DNA of 51,678 bases from Prevotella sp. Lineage in GTDB: Bacteria; Bacteroidota; Bacteroidia; Bacteroidales; Bacteroidaceae. The first letter of the stretch is position 1; each line of letters starts with the position of its first letter. Below, piece by piece: positions 16,615 through 27,137 of the stretch. The stretch spans positions 1 to 51,678 of the forward strand of contig JAEEJK010000004.1 in NCBI GenBank assembly GCA_016281815.1, in the 5' to 3' direction. The position numbers were made by a program, and so were the translations under genes. The notes beneath the pieces were generated by a model, which searched no databases, had not been told where the DNA came from, and saw only the letters and a list, made by a program, of their open reading frames with translations.

Positions 16615-17616
16615 TCAGTTTCCCCTCCTTTGGAGGGGGTTGGGGGAGGTTATCAATAAGCACAGCAGCCGTCGTCCGGCTTTGCTGCTGCTGATGCGCC
16701 TGAACCATTTGTATTTCTGGGTGTAGTCGCGGTCGGGGAGGGGGAACAGTCCCTTCTGGGTCAGTTCGGCGACACATTGTTCCAAATAGCGGCCGTTGTG
16801 TGTCAGGGTGATGACGTTGTACAGATAGTCCATGGTCAACTGGTCGATGCGGCGCTGCATCGCCTCGCGCTCAGCGAGTGGCAGGGTGTCGGTGCGCTCC
16901 ACCAATCTGTAAAGAACGCCCTTGGTGTCTTCCAGGCGCTTCTTCACCCATTCCTTGTCGTTCTTGCGGGTGATGGAATGACCTCTGTTGCGGTAATAAT
17001 AGGCCTTCGCGTTGGTTGAGTACACCTTCTCGGCACGGAGGAAGAGTTCGGGGGTGAATTCCTCGTCCTCATGCAGGATGCCGGAAGTGAAGCGGAGGTT
17101 GACCAATGTTTTTTTCCTAAAGATATAGCCGCAGGCGGAGGCCCGCAGGTTGTTGTGGCGCATATACTCAGAACCCTCCATAGGCCCCTCATACTCCACC
17201 GTCATGTTGCGCTCCTCCTTGTCGGACAAGTGGAATGCCACGATGTCGGGGTCTTTCTGGCGCAAGATGTCGAGGCATTGCTCATAAATGCTGGTGTTGA
17301 GCAGGTCGTCGCCATCAACGAACTGGATGAATGTGCCGCGGCAGGCTTCGATGCCGAGGTTGCGGGCAGCACTCAGTCCCTGGTTTTGCTGGCGGATATA
17401 GAGGATGTCATTCCATTTCTCACGGAGTGTCTCCAGTGGCGACTCCTCTGAGCCATCGTCGATGACAATGATCTCGCGTTCCTCTGGGGTGAGCGAGAGG
17501 GCGAGGATGCTGTCGATGCACGCGCCGAGCAACTGTGGGGGCAGGTTGTAGTAGGTGACGATGAAACTGATCAGTGGTTGCTGCGCCGAGGCAGAAGAAG
17601 CCGGTGGATTTTGCAT
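16615..17616 (-). CDS. Glycosyltransferase family 2
   Basis: 333 residues with a GT-A fold: ISFIVTYYNLPPQLLGACID near residue 16, VIDDGSEESP, QNQGLSAARNLGIEAC, and the metal-binding VDGDDLL motif near residue 100. It probably adds a sugar to a lipid-linked glycan. Its start lies inside the previous gene, an overlap of 46 nt. Its last ten codons (reading SPNPLQRRGN) are encoded by a GC-rich palindromic repeat, so the natural C-terminus appears to have been altered by insertion of that element. Confidence 0.88.
   Translation of the reverse strand: MQNPPASSASAQQPLISFIVTYYNLPPQLLGACIDSILALSLTPEEREIIVIDDGSEESPLETLREKWNDILYIRQQNQGLSAARNLGIEACRGTFIQFVDGDDLLNTSIYEQCLDILRQKDPDIVAFHLSDKEERNMTVEYEGPMEGSEYMRHNNLRASACGYIFRKKTLVNLRFTSGILHEDEEFTPELFLRAEKVYSTNAKAYYYRNRGHSITRKNDKEWVKKRLEDTKGVLYRLVERTDTLPLAEREAMQRRIDQLTMDYLYNVITLTHNGRYLEQCVAELTQKGLFPLPDRDYTQKYKWFRRISSSKAGRRLLCLLITSPNPLQRRGN
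16618..16652 (-). repeat. GC-rich palindromic repeat (copy 1)
   Basis: A 7-bp perfect stem, CCCCTCC/GGAGGGG (16622-16628 and 16632-16638) with a 3-nt loop, is followed by gttgggggagg. The same layout occurs at 44332-44362. The element forms the 3' end of the glycosyltransferase gene at 16615-17616. Confidence 0.8.
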
Positions 17617-18503
17617 AGATTCTTGATTCCTAATAGGTTGAGCATTCTGAGTTTGAGTTGTGTCTTATGACTGACTGGCAGGTGGCGCCTGTCGGAAGAA
17701 GAGAACTTGGGCACGGGGATGATGGGGGCCTGCCGGGTGAATCGGTACACATCGAGTTGGATGTTGAGCACATGGCTGTAGTATTCGGTGAGTTGGTTGG
17801 CGAGACCCAGGTCGTGAAGTTGCTGCACATGGGCATCGAGCAGATCGGGGAGTCCTCGGCCGTCTGGGTCCATGGTGATGCCGTCAGGATTGCTGGCATA
17901 GTAGTAGAGTCCTTCCTCGGTGGTGGCGACGAGATGGGCTTTCCGGAGCAGCATGGGCAGGGTGTGCGCATCCTCGTAGAGCCGGTTGGCGGGGTAGCGG
18001 ATTCCGTCAAAGAGTCGTCTGACATAGATCTTGTTCCATGCGAAGGTATGGGCATAAGCCTTTCCCTCCAGCCAATATTTCTTCATGTCGCTGTATTCAC
18101 GGGCACCGAACTTGATGGTTGTCTGATCGGGACCGCCGTAATGCCAGCAGACGGGGTATTCGAGGATGTCGTAGTCGGGGTGGGCACTGAGGCGCGTCAT
18201 CAGAATCGACAGCGTGTTGTCGCCCAAAAAATCGTCGCTGTCGATGAAGGTGATGTAGTCACCGTGCGCGATGTCGATGCCGGCGTTGCGGGCGGAGGAC
18301 AAGCCGCCGTTGCCCTTGTGGATGACGCGGATGCGACTGTCGCGCCCCGCATACTCGTCGCAGATGGCTCCCGACCGGTCACGCGACCCGTCATCCACTA
18401 AGATCAGTTCATAGTCGGAGAACGACTGTCCGAGCACGCTGTCGATGCAGCGGGCCAGCGTGTTCTCCACACCATATACGGGGATGACAATGCTCAGTTT
18501 CAT
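17571..18503 (-). CDS. Glycosyltransferase family 2
   Basis: 310 residues from the ATG at 18503. It begins MKLSIVIPVYGVENTLARCI and continues with DYELILVDDGSRDRSG, GNGGLSSARNAGIDIAHGDY and the metal-binding FIDSDDFL, all typical of GT2 enzymes. The longer start at 18536 is rejected because a promoter -7 box falls inside that extension. This is the first gene of a three-gene minus-strand glycosyltransferase unit and overlaps the next gene by 46 nt. The role is in surface glycan synthesis; donor and acceptor are unknown. Confidence 0.9.
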   Translation of the reverse strand: MKLSIVIPVYGVENTLARCIDSVLGQSFSDYELILVDDGSRDRSGAICDEYAGRDSRIRVIHKGNGGLSSARNAGIDIAHGDYITFIDSDDFLGDNTLSILMTRLSAHPDYDILEYPVCWHYGGPDQTTIKFGAREYSDMKKYWLEGKAYAHTFAWNKIYVRRLFDGIRYPANRLYEDAHTLPMLLRKAHLVATTEEGLYYYASNPDGITMDPDGRGLPDLLDAHVQQLHDLGLANQLTEYYSHVLNIQLDVYRFTRQAPIIPVPKFSSSDRRHLPVSHKTQLKLRMLNLLGIKNLCKIHRLLLPRRSNH

Positions 18504-18521
18504 TCTTGTTGCAAAGATAGT

Positions 18522-18529
18522 GAAAGCCG
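18522..18529 (-). promoter_or_regulatory. -7 promoter box of the glycosyltransferase unit
   Basis: Minus strand TATCTTTG matches TAnnTTTG and lies 19 nt before the ATG at 18503, implying a very short leader. It fixes the downstream ATG as the start of the first glycosyltransferase. Confidence 0.6.
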
Positions 18530-18824
18530 AATGCAATGCAAAACAAAAAAGCCATTTTTTTGATTTTGCATGGCTGAGGCGGGTTGGTGTTTCAACACAG
18601 AGAGACAGAGGTACGCCTTTCTCCGTAAGCGGTGGCTGCCACCGCCCCCTTCTTGTGAGACAGAGTGACTGATCAGCGAATATGTTATAGAGTGCCCTAT
18701 GGGCAGAACCAATGGTCGACGTGCGAAGCGGAAGTCAAATGGTAGGAAAATGAATAAAAAACGATAAAAGAATAATTTCCTTGCTGAAGTTTCCTTATTG
18801 CTGAGTAGTTTTTCTCGCAAATTC

Positions 18825-18856
18825 CTTGCTCGTTTATAAACAATTTCATATATTTG
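18825..18856 (+). promoter_or_regulatory. Candidate promoter of the SH3-domain gene
   Basis: CTTG at 18825-18828 (with TTG matching the -33 core), 20 nt, then TATATTTG at 18849-18856, an exact -7 match. The leader would be about 65 nt. Confidence 0.45.
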
Positions 18857-18925
18857 TGGCATCGAGGCAATGACTTTTTGCTTCACTGCTTTGTCACAAG
18901 AAGTAACCACCCAAAAGAATAGGAT

Positions 18926-19444
18926 ATGAAAAAGATTTTTTTGACCACCCTGATTATGGTTTTCGCCATTTCTGCGTATGCCCAGACGAGCGCATTTGCT
19001 TATATTTTTGACAAAAGCGGCACACCCACCAATGTCCGTAATGCCCCCAGTGGCAAGGTGGTGCAGAAACTGCCCGACGTGGATGGCGGCTATGTGGTAG
19101 AACTACTCGAAGTGAAAAACAACTGGTGGAGGATCGACCCTGTTATTGAAATCTACGGTGACGAGGATAGGGAGTTAGAACTTCAAGGTTCGAAAACAGG
19201 CTATTGGTTGCACAATTCCGTGATACAGTTCAATATCGCTGGCGAACATGAGAATGTGTTGCGTGCTACCCCATCGCCAAAGGGCAAGCCCCTCAAGATA
19301 GGTGTTGCCTATTTGATGGAAACCAGCCTGCGTCCACTTCAGATTCGTGGAGAATGGATCAAGGTGGAGACCACCGACAAGCGTTATACGGGATGGATGC
19401 CTATCGACAAGATTTGCTCCAATCCGCTTACCACTTGTCCATAG
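18926..19444 (+). CDS. Secreted SH3-domain protein
   Basis: 172 residues with a signal peptide (MKKIFLTTLIMVFAISAYAQ). The mature part has two SH3b-like stretches: PTNVRNAPSGKVVQKLPDVD with VVELLEVKNNWWRI, and VLRATPSPKGKPLKIGVAYL with IKVETTDKRYTGWMPIDKI. Bacterial SH3 domains usually act in the periplasm or at the cell wall and bind peptides. The gene stands alone between two glycan gene groups, and its relation to them is unclear. No catalytic domain is present. Confidence 0.8.
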   Translation: MKKIFLTTLIMVFAISAYAQTSAFAYIFDKSGTPTNVRNAPSGKVVQKLPDVDGGYVVELLEVKNNWWRIDPVIEIYGDEDRELELQGSKTGYWLHNSVIQFNIAGEHENVLRATPSPKGKPLKIGVAYLMETSLRPLQIRGEWIKVETTDKRYTGWMPIDKICSNPLTTCP

Positions 19445-19647
19445 CACAGTCAAGGCGACACTTCCGTATCCCTTTTCCCTGAGGGCTATTGTCCCATTGA
19501 TGCCGAATCCTTCAGACATGGCCACATTATTATATGACTCTGACATGATGGATAAGGTGTGAAGAGGGAGAAACAAGTTTTTCGTTGGTGAGGTTTTGTC
19601 CTTGCCACAAAATAAAATCCATGATTCCTCGTTTTTAAGAAGAAATC

Positions 19648-21144
19648 GTGGAAAAGACAGACAAGACAAAAGGCTATTCCCATATTTTGAAGTACACCGG
19701 ACTGTTTGGCGGTGTACAGGGACTGAACATCCTGGTGGGCATCATCCGCAACAAGTTGGTGGCGGTGATTCTCGGCCCGTCAGGTATGGGACTTATCTCG
19801 CTGTTCAACTCCACCATCAACCTGATAGCCAACTCCACCAATCTCGGCATCCCCATCAGTGCGGTGAAGAACATCTCAGAGGCCAGTGCCCGTGAGGACC
19901 GCGCTGCTCTGGAGCACCTCGTAGTTACGGTGCGCTCATGGTGCCTGCTCACTGCACTCGCAGGCGTCGTGCTCTGTATCGCCCTCAGTTCGCTGCTCAG
20001 TTACTGGACCTTCGGTTGGGGCAATCACACCCTGCATTTCATCCTGCTGTCACCAGTGGTGGGCATGCTCGCCGTCACAGGAGGCGAGATGGCTATCCTC
20101 AAGGGGATGCGGCGGTTGCGGCCCCTCGCGCTCGTCTCAGTGTGGCATGTCCTCTTGGCACTGATCATCACGGTGCCGCTCTACTATTTCTTCGGTGAGG
20201 CGGCCATTGTTCCTTCGCTGCTCGTCATGGCACTGGTGCAAATGCTGCTCACGCTTGGCTTCTCCCTGCGACTCTTCCCGCTGCGTTTTAAAGGCGGAAG
20301 CAGACAACTCAGTGAGGGGGCGGGAATGGTGAGACTGGGCATCGCCTTCGTCATCGCCGGCATTTTGGGAAGCGGAGCGGAGTTCCTCATCAGGTCATTC
20401 CTCAGTTATAGTGCCTCTTTGGAAACCGTGGGCCTCTATACGGCGGGGTATATGATGATTATGACCTATGCCAGTGTGGTGTTCTCATCGATGGAGAGCG
20501 ACTTTTTCCCCCGGCTGTCTGCCAACCATCAATATGCCACTACCGCCAATACTGTCGTCAACCGCCAGATAGAGGTGTCGCTGCTCATCGTCTCACCTCT
20601 GCTCGTCTTCTTCACCATCGCGATGCCGATTCTCCTGCCATTGCTCTACAGTGGTAAATTCTCTCCTGCCATCGGGATGATGCAGGTGATGGCCATCGCT
20701 GTCTATTTCAGGGCTATCAAGTTGCCCATGGCATATTTGCCGCTGGCCAAGGGCGACTCCTATTCCTATCTTCTGCTCGAAGCCATCTATGATATCCTGC
20801 TCGTCGTGGCAGTCGTGGTGGCTTTCAGATGGTGGGGACTCACGGGCTGCGGCATCGCCATCACTGCCGTGGGTATTCTCGACTTTCTGGTCATCTTGTT
20901 GTATACTGGTCACCGCTATGGTTACCATATCTCGGCACAGGTGATTCGCTATGCCGCCATTCAGATTCCCTTCGGACTGCTGGCTTATCTCGTTACCTTT
21001 GTGCATCAGCCGTGGCTCTACTGGACACTGGGCATCGCCCTCGGAATGGCAAGCATGGCGGTGTCGTTGCATATTCTCCGTCAGAAAACCAATCTCTGGG
21101 AGTCGCTGACGGCCAAAGTGAGAAGGAGGCTGGGGCGTGGCTAA
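19648..21144 (+). CDS. Wzx-type O-antigen / polysaccharide flippase
   Basis: 498 residues, predominantly hydrophobic, with about 12-14 membrane helices. The start GYSHILKYTGLFGGVQGLNI with VGIIRNKLVAVILGPSGMGL is characteristic of Bacteroidetes O-antigen translocases of the polysaccharide-transport (MOP) superfamily. It would move lipid-linked oligosaccharide across the inner membrane. The start is the GTG at 19648, preceded by aagaagaaatc. The next glycosyltransferase overlaps it by 8 nt, so the two are co-expressed. The symbol wzx is a functional class label and not an orthology claim. Confidence 0.88.
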   Translation: MEKTDKTKGYSHILKYTGLFGGVQGLNILVGIIRNKLVAVILGPSGMGLISLFNSTINLIANSTNLGIPISAVKNISEASAREDRAALEHLVVTVRSWCLLTALAGVVLCIALSSLLSYWTFGWGNHTLHFILLSPVVGMLAVTGGEMAILKGMRRLRPLALVSVWHVLLALIITVPLYYFFGEAAIVPSLLVMALVQMLLTLGFSLRLFPLRFKGGSRQLSEGAGMVRLGIAFVIAGILGSGAEFLIRSFLSYSASLETVGLYTAGYMMIMTYASVVFSSMESDFFPRLSANHQYATTANTVVNRQIEVSLLIVSPLLVFFTIAMPILLPLLYSGKFSPAIGMMQVMAIAVYFRAIKLPMAYLPLAKGDSYSYLLLEAIYDILLVVAVVVAFRWWGLTGCGIAITAVGILDFLVILLYTGHRYGYHISAQVIRYAAIQIPFGLLAYLVTFVHQPWLYWTLGIALGMASMAVSLHILRQKTNLWESLTAKVRRRLGRG

Positions 21145-22117
21145 GGTGACGGTGCTGATGGCATGTTGGAATGCTGCGGAGTATGTGGAGAAAGCGCTTG
21201 ACTCGCTGCTCCGCCAGACATATCGTGATTTGCAGGTGGTGTGTGTCGATGATGCTTCCACCGACAACACCTTGGAGATTCTCCGGCAGTATGCGGCAAA
21301 GGACTCCCGCATACATGTCGTCTCACTGAGCGAGAATGGTGGACAGGCCCATGCCCGCAATGTGGCGCTTGCCAGGGCAGAGGGGGAGTATGTCTGCATG
21401 CTTGACAGCGATGACTGGATGTCGCCGGACGCCCTGGAACAGGCGGTTGCCGTTTTCGAGACACATCCTGATGCCGACTGTGTGCTCTTCCAGGTGGAGG
21501 AGGTGTATGCCGACCATGCCCGACGGTATCCGCTGCCTGCTTTTGAGCGGATGACGGGGGTGGAGGCTTTTGAGGCGAGTCTGACATGGTCGCTCCACGG
21601 ATTGTATATGGTCAGGGCGGATATGCATAGGAAATATCCTTTCGATGAGACCACTCGTGCATACAGCGACGACAACACCACCCGCATCCATTATCTGCAC
21701 TCGCGTGAGGTGAGGCAGTGCGGTGGCGTCTATTATTACCGCCAGCATGAGACTTCGGTCACACATGGCGTGAGTGTGCGCCGCTTCGACTATCTGCGGG
21801 CCAATGAGAGTATGCGTCGGCAGATGGAGAGGGCGGGGGCTGATGACAGGTTGCTCGGCATCTATGAAAAAATACGCTGGCTCAACCTCATCGACACCTA
21901 CATGTTTTATTATTGTCATGGAAAAGAACTGTCTGATGCCGACCGCGCTTACGGTTTGGCGGAAATGAGGCGTGTATGGCGCAACATCGAGACATGGCGC
22001 ATCCCGCGCAACCTGCGACTGAAACCTGGCTATATCCCGCTTCGGCCATGGTGGCTGTTCCGCTTGCAGGAGGAAGGCTATTTCACCTTGAGAAAGTGGA
22101 TGGGAAAAAATAGATAG
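21137..22117 (+). CDS. Glycosyltransferase family 2
   Basis: 326 residues from a GTG start at 21137. The start is supported by a strong AGGAGG 9 nt upstream, inside the flippase gene. Motifs: VTVLMACWNAAEYVEKALDS, VVCVDDASTDNTLEIL, NGGQAHARNVALARAEGEYV and the metal-binding LDSDDWMS. The C-terminal region (residues 250-326) is basic and aromatic and may contact membrane or lipid acceptor. Translationally coupled to the flippase by the 8-nt overlap, it probably builds the repeat unit that the flippase exports. Confidence 0.9.
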   Translation: MAKVTVLMACWNAAEYVEKALDSLLRQTYRDLQVVCVDDASTDNTLEILRQYAAKDSRIHVVSLSENGGQAHARNVALARAEGEYVCMLDSDDWMSPDALEQAVAVFETHPDADCVLFQVEEVYADHARRYPLPAFERMTGVEAFEASLTWSLHGLYMVRADMHRKYPFDETTRAYSDDNTTRIHYLHSREVRQCGGVYYYRQHETSVTHGVSVRRFDYLRANESMRRQMERAGADDRLLGIYEKIRWLNLIDTYMFYYCHGKELSDADRAYGLAEMRRVWRNIETWRIPRNLRLKPGYIPLRPWWLFRLQEEGYFTLRKWMGKNR

Positions 22118-22135
22118 AAAAAAATGGCTCGTTTT

Positions 22136-22166
22136 TTTGTCTTTCCGATAGGAATCACTATCTTTG
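22136..22166 (+). promoter_or_regulatory. Promoter of the NhaD antiporter gene
   Basis: TTTG at 22136-22139, 19 nt, then TATCTTTG at 22159-22166. This is an exact match to the bipartite Bacteroidetes promoter. The start codon is 43 nt further on. Confidence 0.75.
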
Positions 22167-22208
22167 CATGAATAATCTCCGCTTCCATCTGAAAAACAAG
22201 GAAAGAAA

Positions 22209-23603
22209 ATGACGCTAATCATTGTTGCTATCCTGCTACTCAGTTTTGTGCTCATCGCCACAGAGCATATCACCAATGTCAACAAGGCTGCGGTGGCCAT
22301 CTTTGCAGGTACGGTGGGGTGGGTGCTCTACATCTGCTACGGCACAGATTTCGTCATGAGTGAGCACCAGGGAGAATATGTAGGCTTCCTCAATGGTGCC
22401 GTGGCCACCAGTACGGCAGTGAAGCAATATATCGCACAGAACATCTTTTTGAAATATGTGGGAAGGGCGGCAGAGATCGTGCTCTTCTTGCTGGCTACTA
22501 TGACCATCGTCGAGATTCTCAACAACAACGGATGCTTCGATTTCCTCACTCCGATGGTCAGGACACGCCACAGCCGAAGGATGCTGTGGGCACTGACGAC
22601 AGTCACCTTCATCATCTCAGCCAACCTCGATAATCTCACCACCACATCGCTCATGCTGGTGGTGACACGCAACCTGGTGTCTGAACATCGGGCAAGGTTC
22701 ATTTACGGCAGTGCGGTGGTGGTGGCGGCCAATGCTGGAGGTGCCATGACAGTGATTGGCGACCCAGCAGGCGTCGTACTTTGGAACATGGGGGCGGTGA
22801 CGGCAACCAACTTCTCCATGTCGCTCCTCTTGCCTTGTCTCATTGCATGGGCACTGCCCACTTACCTGCTTAGCAGATCGTTGCCAGAGCGTGTGACTAT
22901 CGCATGGAAACCGATGCCGTTCAGGGGCGACGACACCAACCTCAATGTGTGGCAGCGTGCCCTCATGCTCTTTGTCGGAATCGGCGGACTTTGGTTCATC
23001 CCCACATTCCACAACATCACAAAACTGAGTCCCTTCCTGGGGGCACTGTGTGTGCTCTCCGTATTGTGGATCGTCAACGAGATTTTCAACCACAGGCTCT
23101 ACAACGTCAACAAGATGACGGAGCGACGGATGCCTCAGGCTCTGCAATATGGGGTGCTGCAGATGATCCTCTATGTGATGGGAATGATGCTCGCCGTGGG
23201 GGTCGTGGAGGAGACGGGGGCCGTCAGGTGGCTCGCCGACCGCTGCGATGCCTATATCCATAATGTCTGGGTGATGGGGGCACTGGCAGGACTGGTGAGT
23301 TCGTCACTCGACAATTTCGCCACCGCGCTGAGTTTCTTCTCACTCCACTCCGTGGAGGAAGTGATACCCACAGGGGATGCCTACCAAGCAGCCTTTGCCA
23401 CCAACGGCTGTTACTGGAAAGTGATTGCCTATTGTGCGGCTCTCACTGGAAACGTGCTCGCAATCGGTTCGATGAGCGGGGTGGCATTGCTCAAGATGGA
23501 GCGAATGCCGCTGATGTGGTATCTGAAGAATGTGGGTATCAAGGCTCTTGTCGGATGGGCAATGGGCTTGCTCGTCATGGTCTTCATCGCGCAGTGGCTG
23601 TGA
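22209..23603 (+). CDS. nhaD: Na+/H+ antiporter, NhaD type
   Basis: 464 residues with about 11-13 membrane helices. It shows NhaD/ion-transporter superfamily features: LIATEHITNVNKAAVAIFAG in the first helices, TIVEILNNNGCFD, SANLDNLTTTSLMLVVTRNL, ANAGGAMTVIGDPAGVVLW and the second-half SSSLDNFATALSFF. The paired acidic and Asn/Thr-rich helix breaks (NLDNLTTT and SLDNFAT) are the inverted-repeat ion sites. It would exchange cytoplasmic Na+ for H+ and so control sodium and pH. It has its own promoter and is followed by a 7-nt repeat array before pfkA. Confidence 0.92.
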   Translation: MTLIIVAILLLSFVLIATEHITNVNKAAVAIFAGTVGWVLYICYGTDFVMSEHQGEYVGFLNGAVATSTAVKQYIAQNIFLKYVGRAAEIVLFLLATMTIVEILNNNGCFDFLTPMVRTRHSRRMLWALTTVTFIISANLDNLTTTSLMLVVTRNLVSEHRARFIYGSAVVVAANAGGAMTVIGDPAGVVLWNMGAVTATNFSMSLLLPCLIAWALPTYLLSRSLPERVTIAWKPMPFRGDDTNLNVWQRALMLFVGIGGLWFIPTFHNITKLSPFLGALCVLSVLWIVNEIFNHRLYNVNKMTERRMPQALQYGVLQMILYVMGMMLAVGVVEETGAVRWLADRCDAYIHNVWVMGALAGLVSSSLDNFATALSFFSLHSVEEVIPTGDAYQAAFATNGCYWKVIAYCAALTGNVLAIGSMSGVALLKMERMPLMWYLKNVGIKALVGWAMGLLVMVFIAQWL

Positions 23604-23615
23604 AAAAGGCAAATC

Positions 23616-23699
23616 GAAGATTGAAAATTGAAGATTGAAGATTGAAAATTGAAGATTAAAAATTGAAGATTGAAGATTGAAAATTGAAGATTAAAAATC
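23616..23699 (+). repeat. 7-nt tandem repeat array (GAAGATT/GAAAATT)
   Basis: Twelve uninterrupted 7-mers, each GAAGATT, GAAAATT or AAAAATT/C, in a higher-order pattern. The array fills half of the gap between nhaD and pfkA. It lies just before the pfkA leader. Confidence 0.9.
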
Positions 23700-23721
23700 G
23701 ATAAAGGATGCTTCTCCGTAT

Positions 23722-23740
23722 GAACGCGTTTTGCGCGTTC
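23722..23740 (+). other. Perfect hairpin in the pfkA leader
   Basis: GAACGCG and CGCGTTC form a 7-bp stem around a 5-nt loop, 33 nt upstream of the pfkA start. No T-tract follows, so it is not a standard terminator. It may be a leader structure of pfkA. Confidence 0.5.
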
Positions 23741-23773
23741 CCTCAAACTAAAAATTTCAAAACCTAAATAACT

Positions 23774-24751
23774 ATGGCAAAAATCAAGACAATAGGCGTA
23801 ATGACTTCTGGTGGCGATGCACCGGGAATGAACGCAGCCATCCGTGCCGTCACACGTGCCGGCATCTGCAATGGTTTCAAAATCATGGGTATCTACAGGG
23901 GCTATGACGGTCTCATCAATGATGAAATCCAACCGTTCTCCACGGAGAATGTCAGCGGCATCATCATGTCGGGTGGAACCATCCTCAAAACGGCGCGCAG
24001 CAAGGAGTTCCAGACACCCGAAGGCAGGGAGAAGGCTTACAACAACATGGTGAAGCATGGCATCGATGCCCTTATCGTCATCGGAGGAAACGGTTCGCTT
24101 ACAGGCGCCATGGAGTTTGCACGGGAATATGACGTGTGCTGCATCGGACTGCCCGGTACCATCGACAATGACCTCTATGGCACCGATTCTACCATTGGTT
24201 ACGACACGACAATGAACACCATCATGGACTGTGTCGACCGCATCAGGGACACAGCGCAGAGCCACGAGCGTATCTTCTTCATCGAGGTGATGGGGCGTGA
24301 CGCGGGCTTCCTCGCACAGAACAGCGCCATCGCTAGTGGAGCAGAGGCTGCCATCATTCCCGAGGAGTCCGTGCATGTCGACCAACTCGCAAGGTTCATG
24401 GAGAGAGGCATTCGTAAATCAAAAAAGAGTTGCATCGTCATCGTTTCGGAGAGTCCTAAATGCGGCGCCCTCTATTATGCTGATCGTGTGCGCAAGGAAT
24501 TCCCCAATTTCGACGTGCGTGTGTCCATCCTCGGGCACCTGCAGCGTGGCGGACGACCCACGGCTCATGACCGCATTCTTGCCAGCCGCACTGGGGTGGG
24601 GGCCATCGAGGCCATCATCCAGGGACAGAGAAACGTCATGGTGGGCGTGCGAAACAACGAGATTGTTTATGTGCCGCTCGTAGAGGCCATACGAAGCGAC
24701 AAGCCATTCGACAAAAAACTCATCAAGGTGCTCGATGAACTGAGCATCTGA
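23774..24751 (+). CDS. pfkA: ATP-dependent 6-phosphofructokinase
   Basis: 325 residues, the normal bacterial PfkA length. It phosphorylates fructose 6-phosphate to the 1,6-bisphosphate in glycolysis. Motifs in order: [14 protein letters not shown] (ATP site), [29 protein letters not shown] (catalytic TIDND), [11 protein letters not shown] and [15 protein letters not shown]. The two positions that separate ATP from pyrophosphate enzymes are both Gly (GGNGS and PGTIDND), which points to ATP. The gene stands alone with a structured AT-rich leader. Confidence 0.96.
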   Translation: MAKIKTIGVMTSGGDAPGMNAAIRAVTRAGICNGFKIMGIYRGYDGLINDEIQPFSTENVSGIIMSGGTILKTARSKEFQTPEGREKAYNNMVKHGIDALIVIGGNGSLTGAMEFAREYDVCCIGLPGTIDNDLYGTDSTIGYDTTMNTIMDCVDRIRDTAQSHERIFFIEVMGRDAGFLAQNSAIASGAEAAIIPEESVHVDQLARFMERGIRKSKKSCIVIVSESPKCGALYYADRVRKEFPNFDVRVSILGHLQRGGRPTAHDRILASRTGVGAIEAIIQGQRNVMVGVRNNEIVYVPLVEAIRSDKPFDKKLIKVLDELSI

Positions 24752-24841
24752 AATGAATGTCTGACCTATTTGGCAGAAAGAGTTTTTTTAACAGAAATAT
24801 ATGAGCAAAAACGGCCCAAAAGGAAATTTTCGTCCATTTTA

Positions 24842-24873
24842 TTTGTGGAGCATGATTATTTTTGCTATTTTTG
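24842..24873 (+). promoter_or_regulatory. Promoter of the atp operon
   Basis: TTTG at 24842-24845, 20 nt, then TATTTTTG at 24866-24873, matching the Bacteroidetes bipartite promoter. The atpD start is 49 nt downstream. Confidence 0.7.
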
Positions 24874-24903
24874 CGAACAACTATTGAAAACTATTAAATT
24901 TAA

Positions 24904-26448
<1,545 letters not shown>

Positions 26449-26481
26449 ACAACGACAGTCCAATAAAGACAAAATTGCCTT

Positions 26482-26724
26482 ATGCTCAACCTCAGAATTG
26501 TCTCTCCCGAAAAAGTGGCCTACAATGGTGAGGCTGAATCAGTCAAGGTGCCTGGCATCCTTGGCAGTTTCGAGATCCTCAACAATCACGCGCCCATCAT
26601 CTCTGCACTGCAGAAAGGTGTGGTGGAATACGTCAACAGCGAGGGCCGACATCAACTGGACATCAACGGAGGGTTCGTCGAGGTGAAGAAAAACCTGGTG
26701 AGCCTTTGCGTGGAGGTGATATGA
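26482..26724 (+). CDS. atpC: ATP synthase F1 epsilon subunit (short form)
   Basis: 80 residues. It matches the N-terminal beta-sandwich of epsilon (LNLRIVSPEKVAYNGEAESV, GSFEILNNHAPIISALQKGV, and a final GGFVEVKKNLVSLCVE). The C-terminal two-helix domain present in E. coli epsilon (about 139 residues) is absent. That domain inhibits ATP hydrolysis, so this enzyme should lack that form of control. Its TGA overlaps the ATG of the next gene (ATGA). Confidence 0.93.
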   Translation: MLNLRIVSPEKVAYNGEAESVKVPGILGSFEILNNHAPIISALQKGVVEYVNSEGRHQLDINGGFVEVKKNLVSLCVEVI

Positions 26725-27137
26725 GCGCAGGGTTCCTTGACGTGGCATCACGACAGTACTGGAAACACGCGCTGTGGCTCACGGCTGGCATCTCGCTCAT
26801 CGCACTGCTCGCTGCCAATGTCATGTACGCTCCGGTCGACATCACCCATATAGTGGTGGCTGTCCTGTTCTCGCTGCTCTCGGGATGTGCCATGGCGATG
26901 GTCATCAAACGTGTGGCAACACAGCGGAAACCCTGTATGGGCTCCTTCCTGGCCTACGCCGTGCTGAGAATCTTCGTCGCCTGTGCGATTATCGCCGCAT
27001 ATATGATGGTGACGGGACTGCGTGGCCGAGAGTTGCTGCCGTTCGTCATCCTGCTGGCGGTCTACTTCATCCTCCTCGACGTACTCGATGCCTGGTATAT
27101 GGTAAGGGTGCAGAAGGAACTGGGGAGAGAGCCATGA
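26721..27137 (+). CDS. Small membrane protein of the atp operon, first
   Basis: 138 residues from the ATG at 26721, which overlaps the atpC stop (ATGA). About four hydrophobic helices: ALWLTAGISLIALLAANVMY, ITHIVVAVLFSLLSGCAMAM, YAVLRIFVACAIIAAYMMV and LPFVILLAVYFILLDVLDAW. The position between atpC and atpB, where other bacteria carry atpI, suggests an AtpI-like assembly or ion-supply role. Sequence resemblance to AtpI is not obvious, so function is inferred only from position. Confidence 0.88.
   Translation: MSAGFLDVASRQYWKHALWLTAGISLIALLAANVMYAPVDITHIVVAVLFSLLSGCAMAMVIKRVATQRKPCMGSFLAYAVLRIFVACAIIAAYMMVTGLRGRELLPFVILLAVYFILLDVLDAWYMVRVQKELGREP

Larger units (their letters stand above)
18504..18925. 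other. Gene-free stretch of 422 nt
   Basis: It holds the -7 box of the minus-strand glycosyltransferase unit at 18522-18529, a perfect 7-bp hairpin GCGGTGG/CCACCGC at 18629-18645 without a T-tract, a short cacagagagacagagg motif, and a promoter-like pair for the next plus-strand gene near 18825-18856. A minus-strand reading frame through 18500-18910 contains the promoter and hairpin and shows no family features, so I do not call it a gene. Confidence 0.6.

Noticed and set aside
18500..18910. 136-codon minus-strand frame between the glycosyltransferase and SH3 genes
   Set aside because: It contains a promoter box and a hairpin, overlaps the start of the glycosyltransferase gene and has low-complexity, unrecognisable sequence.
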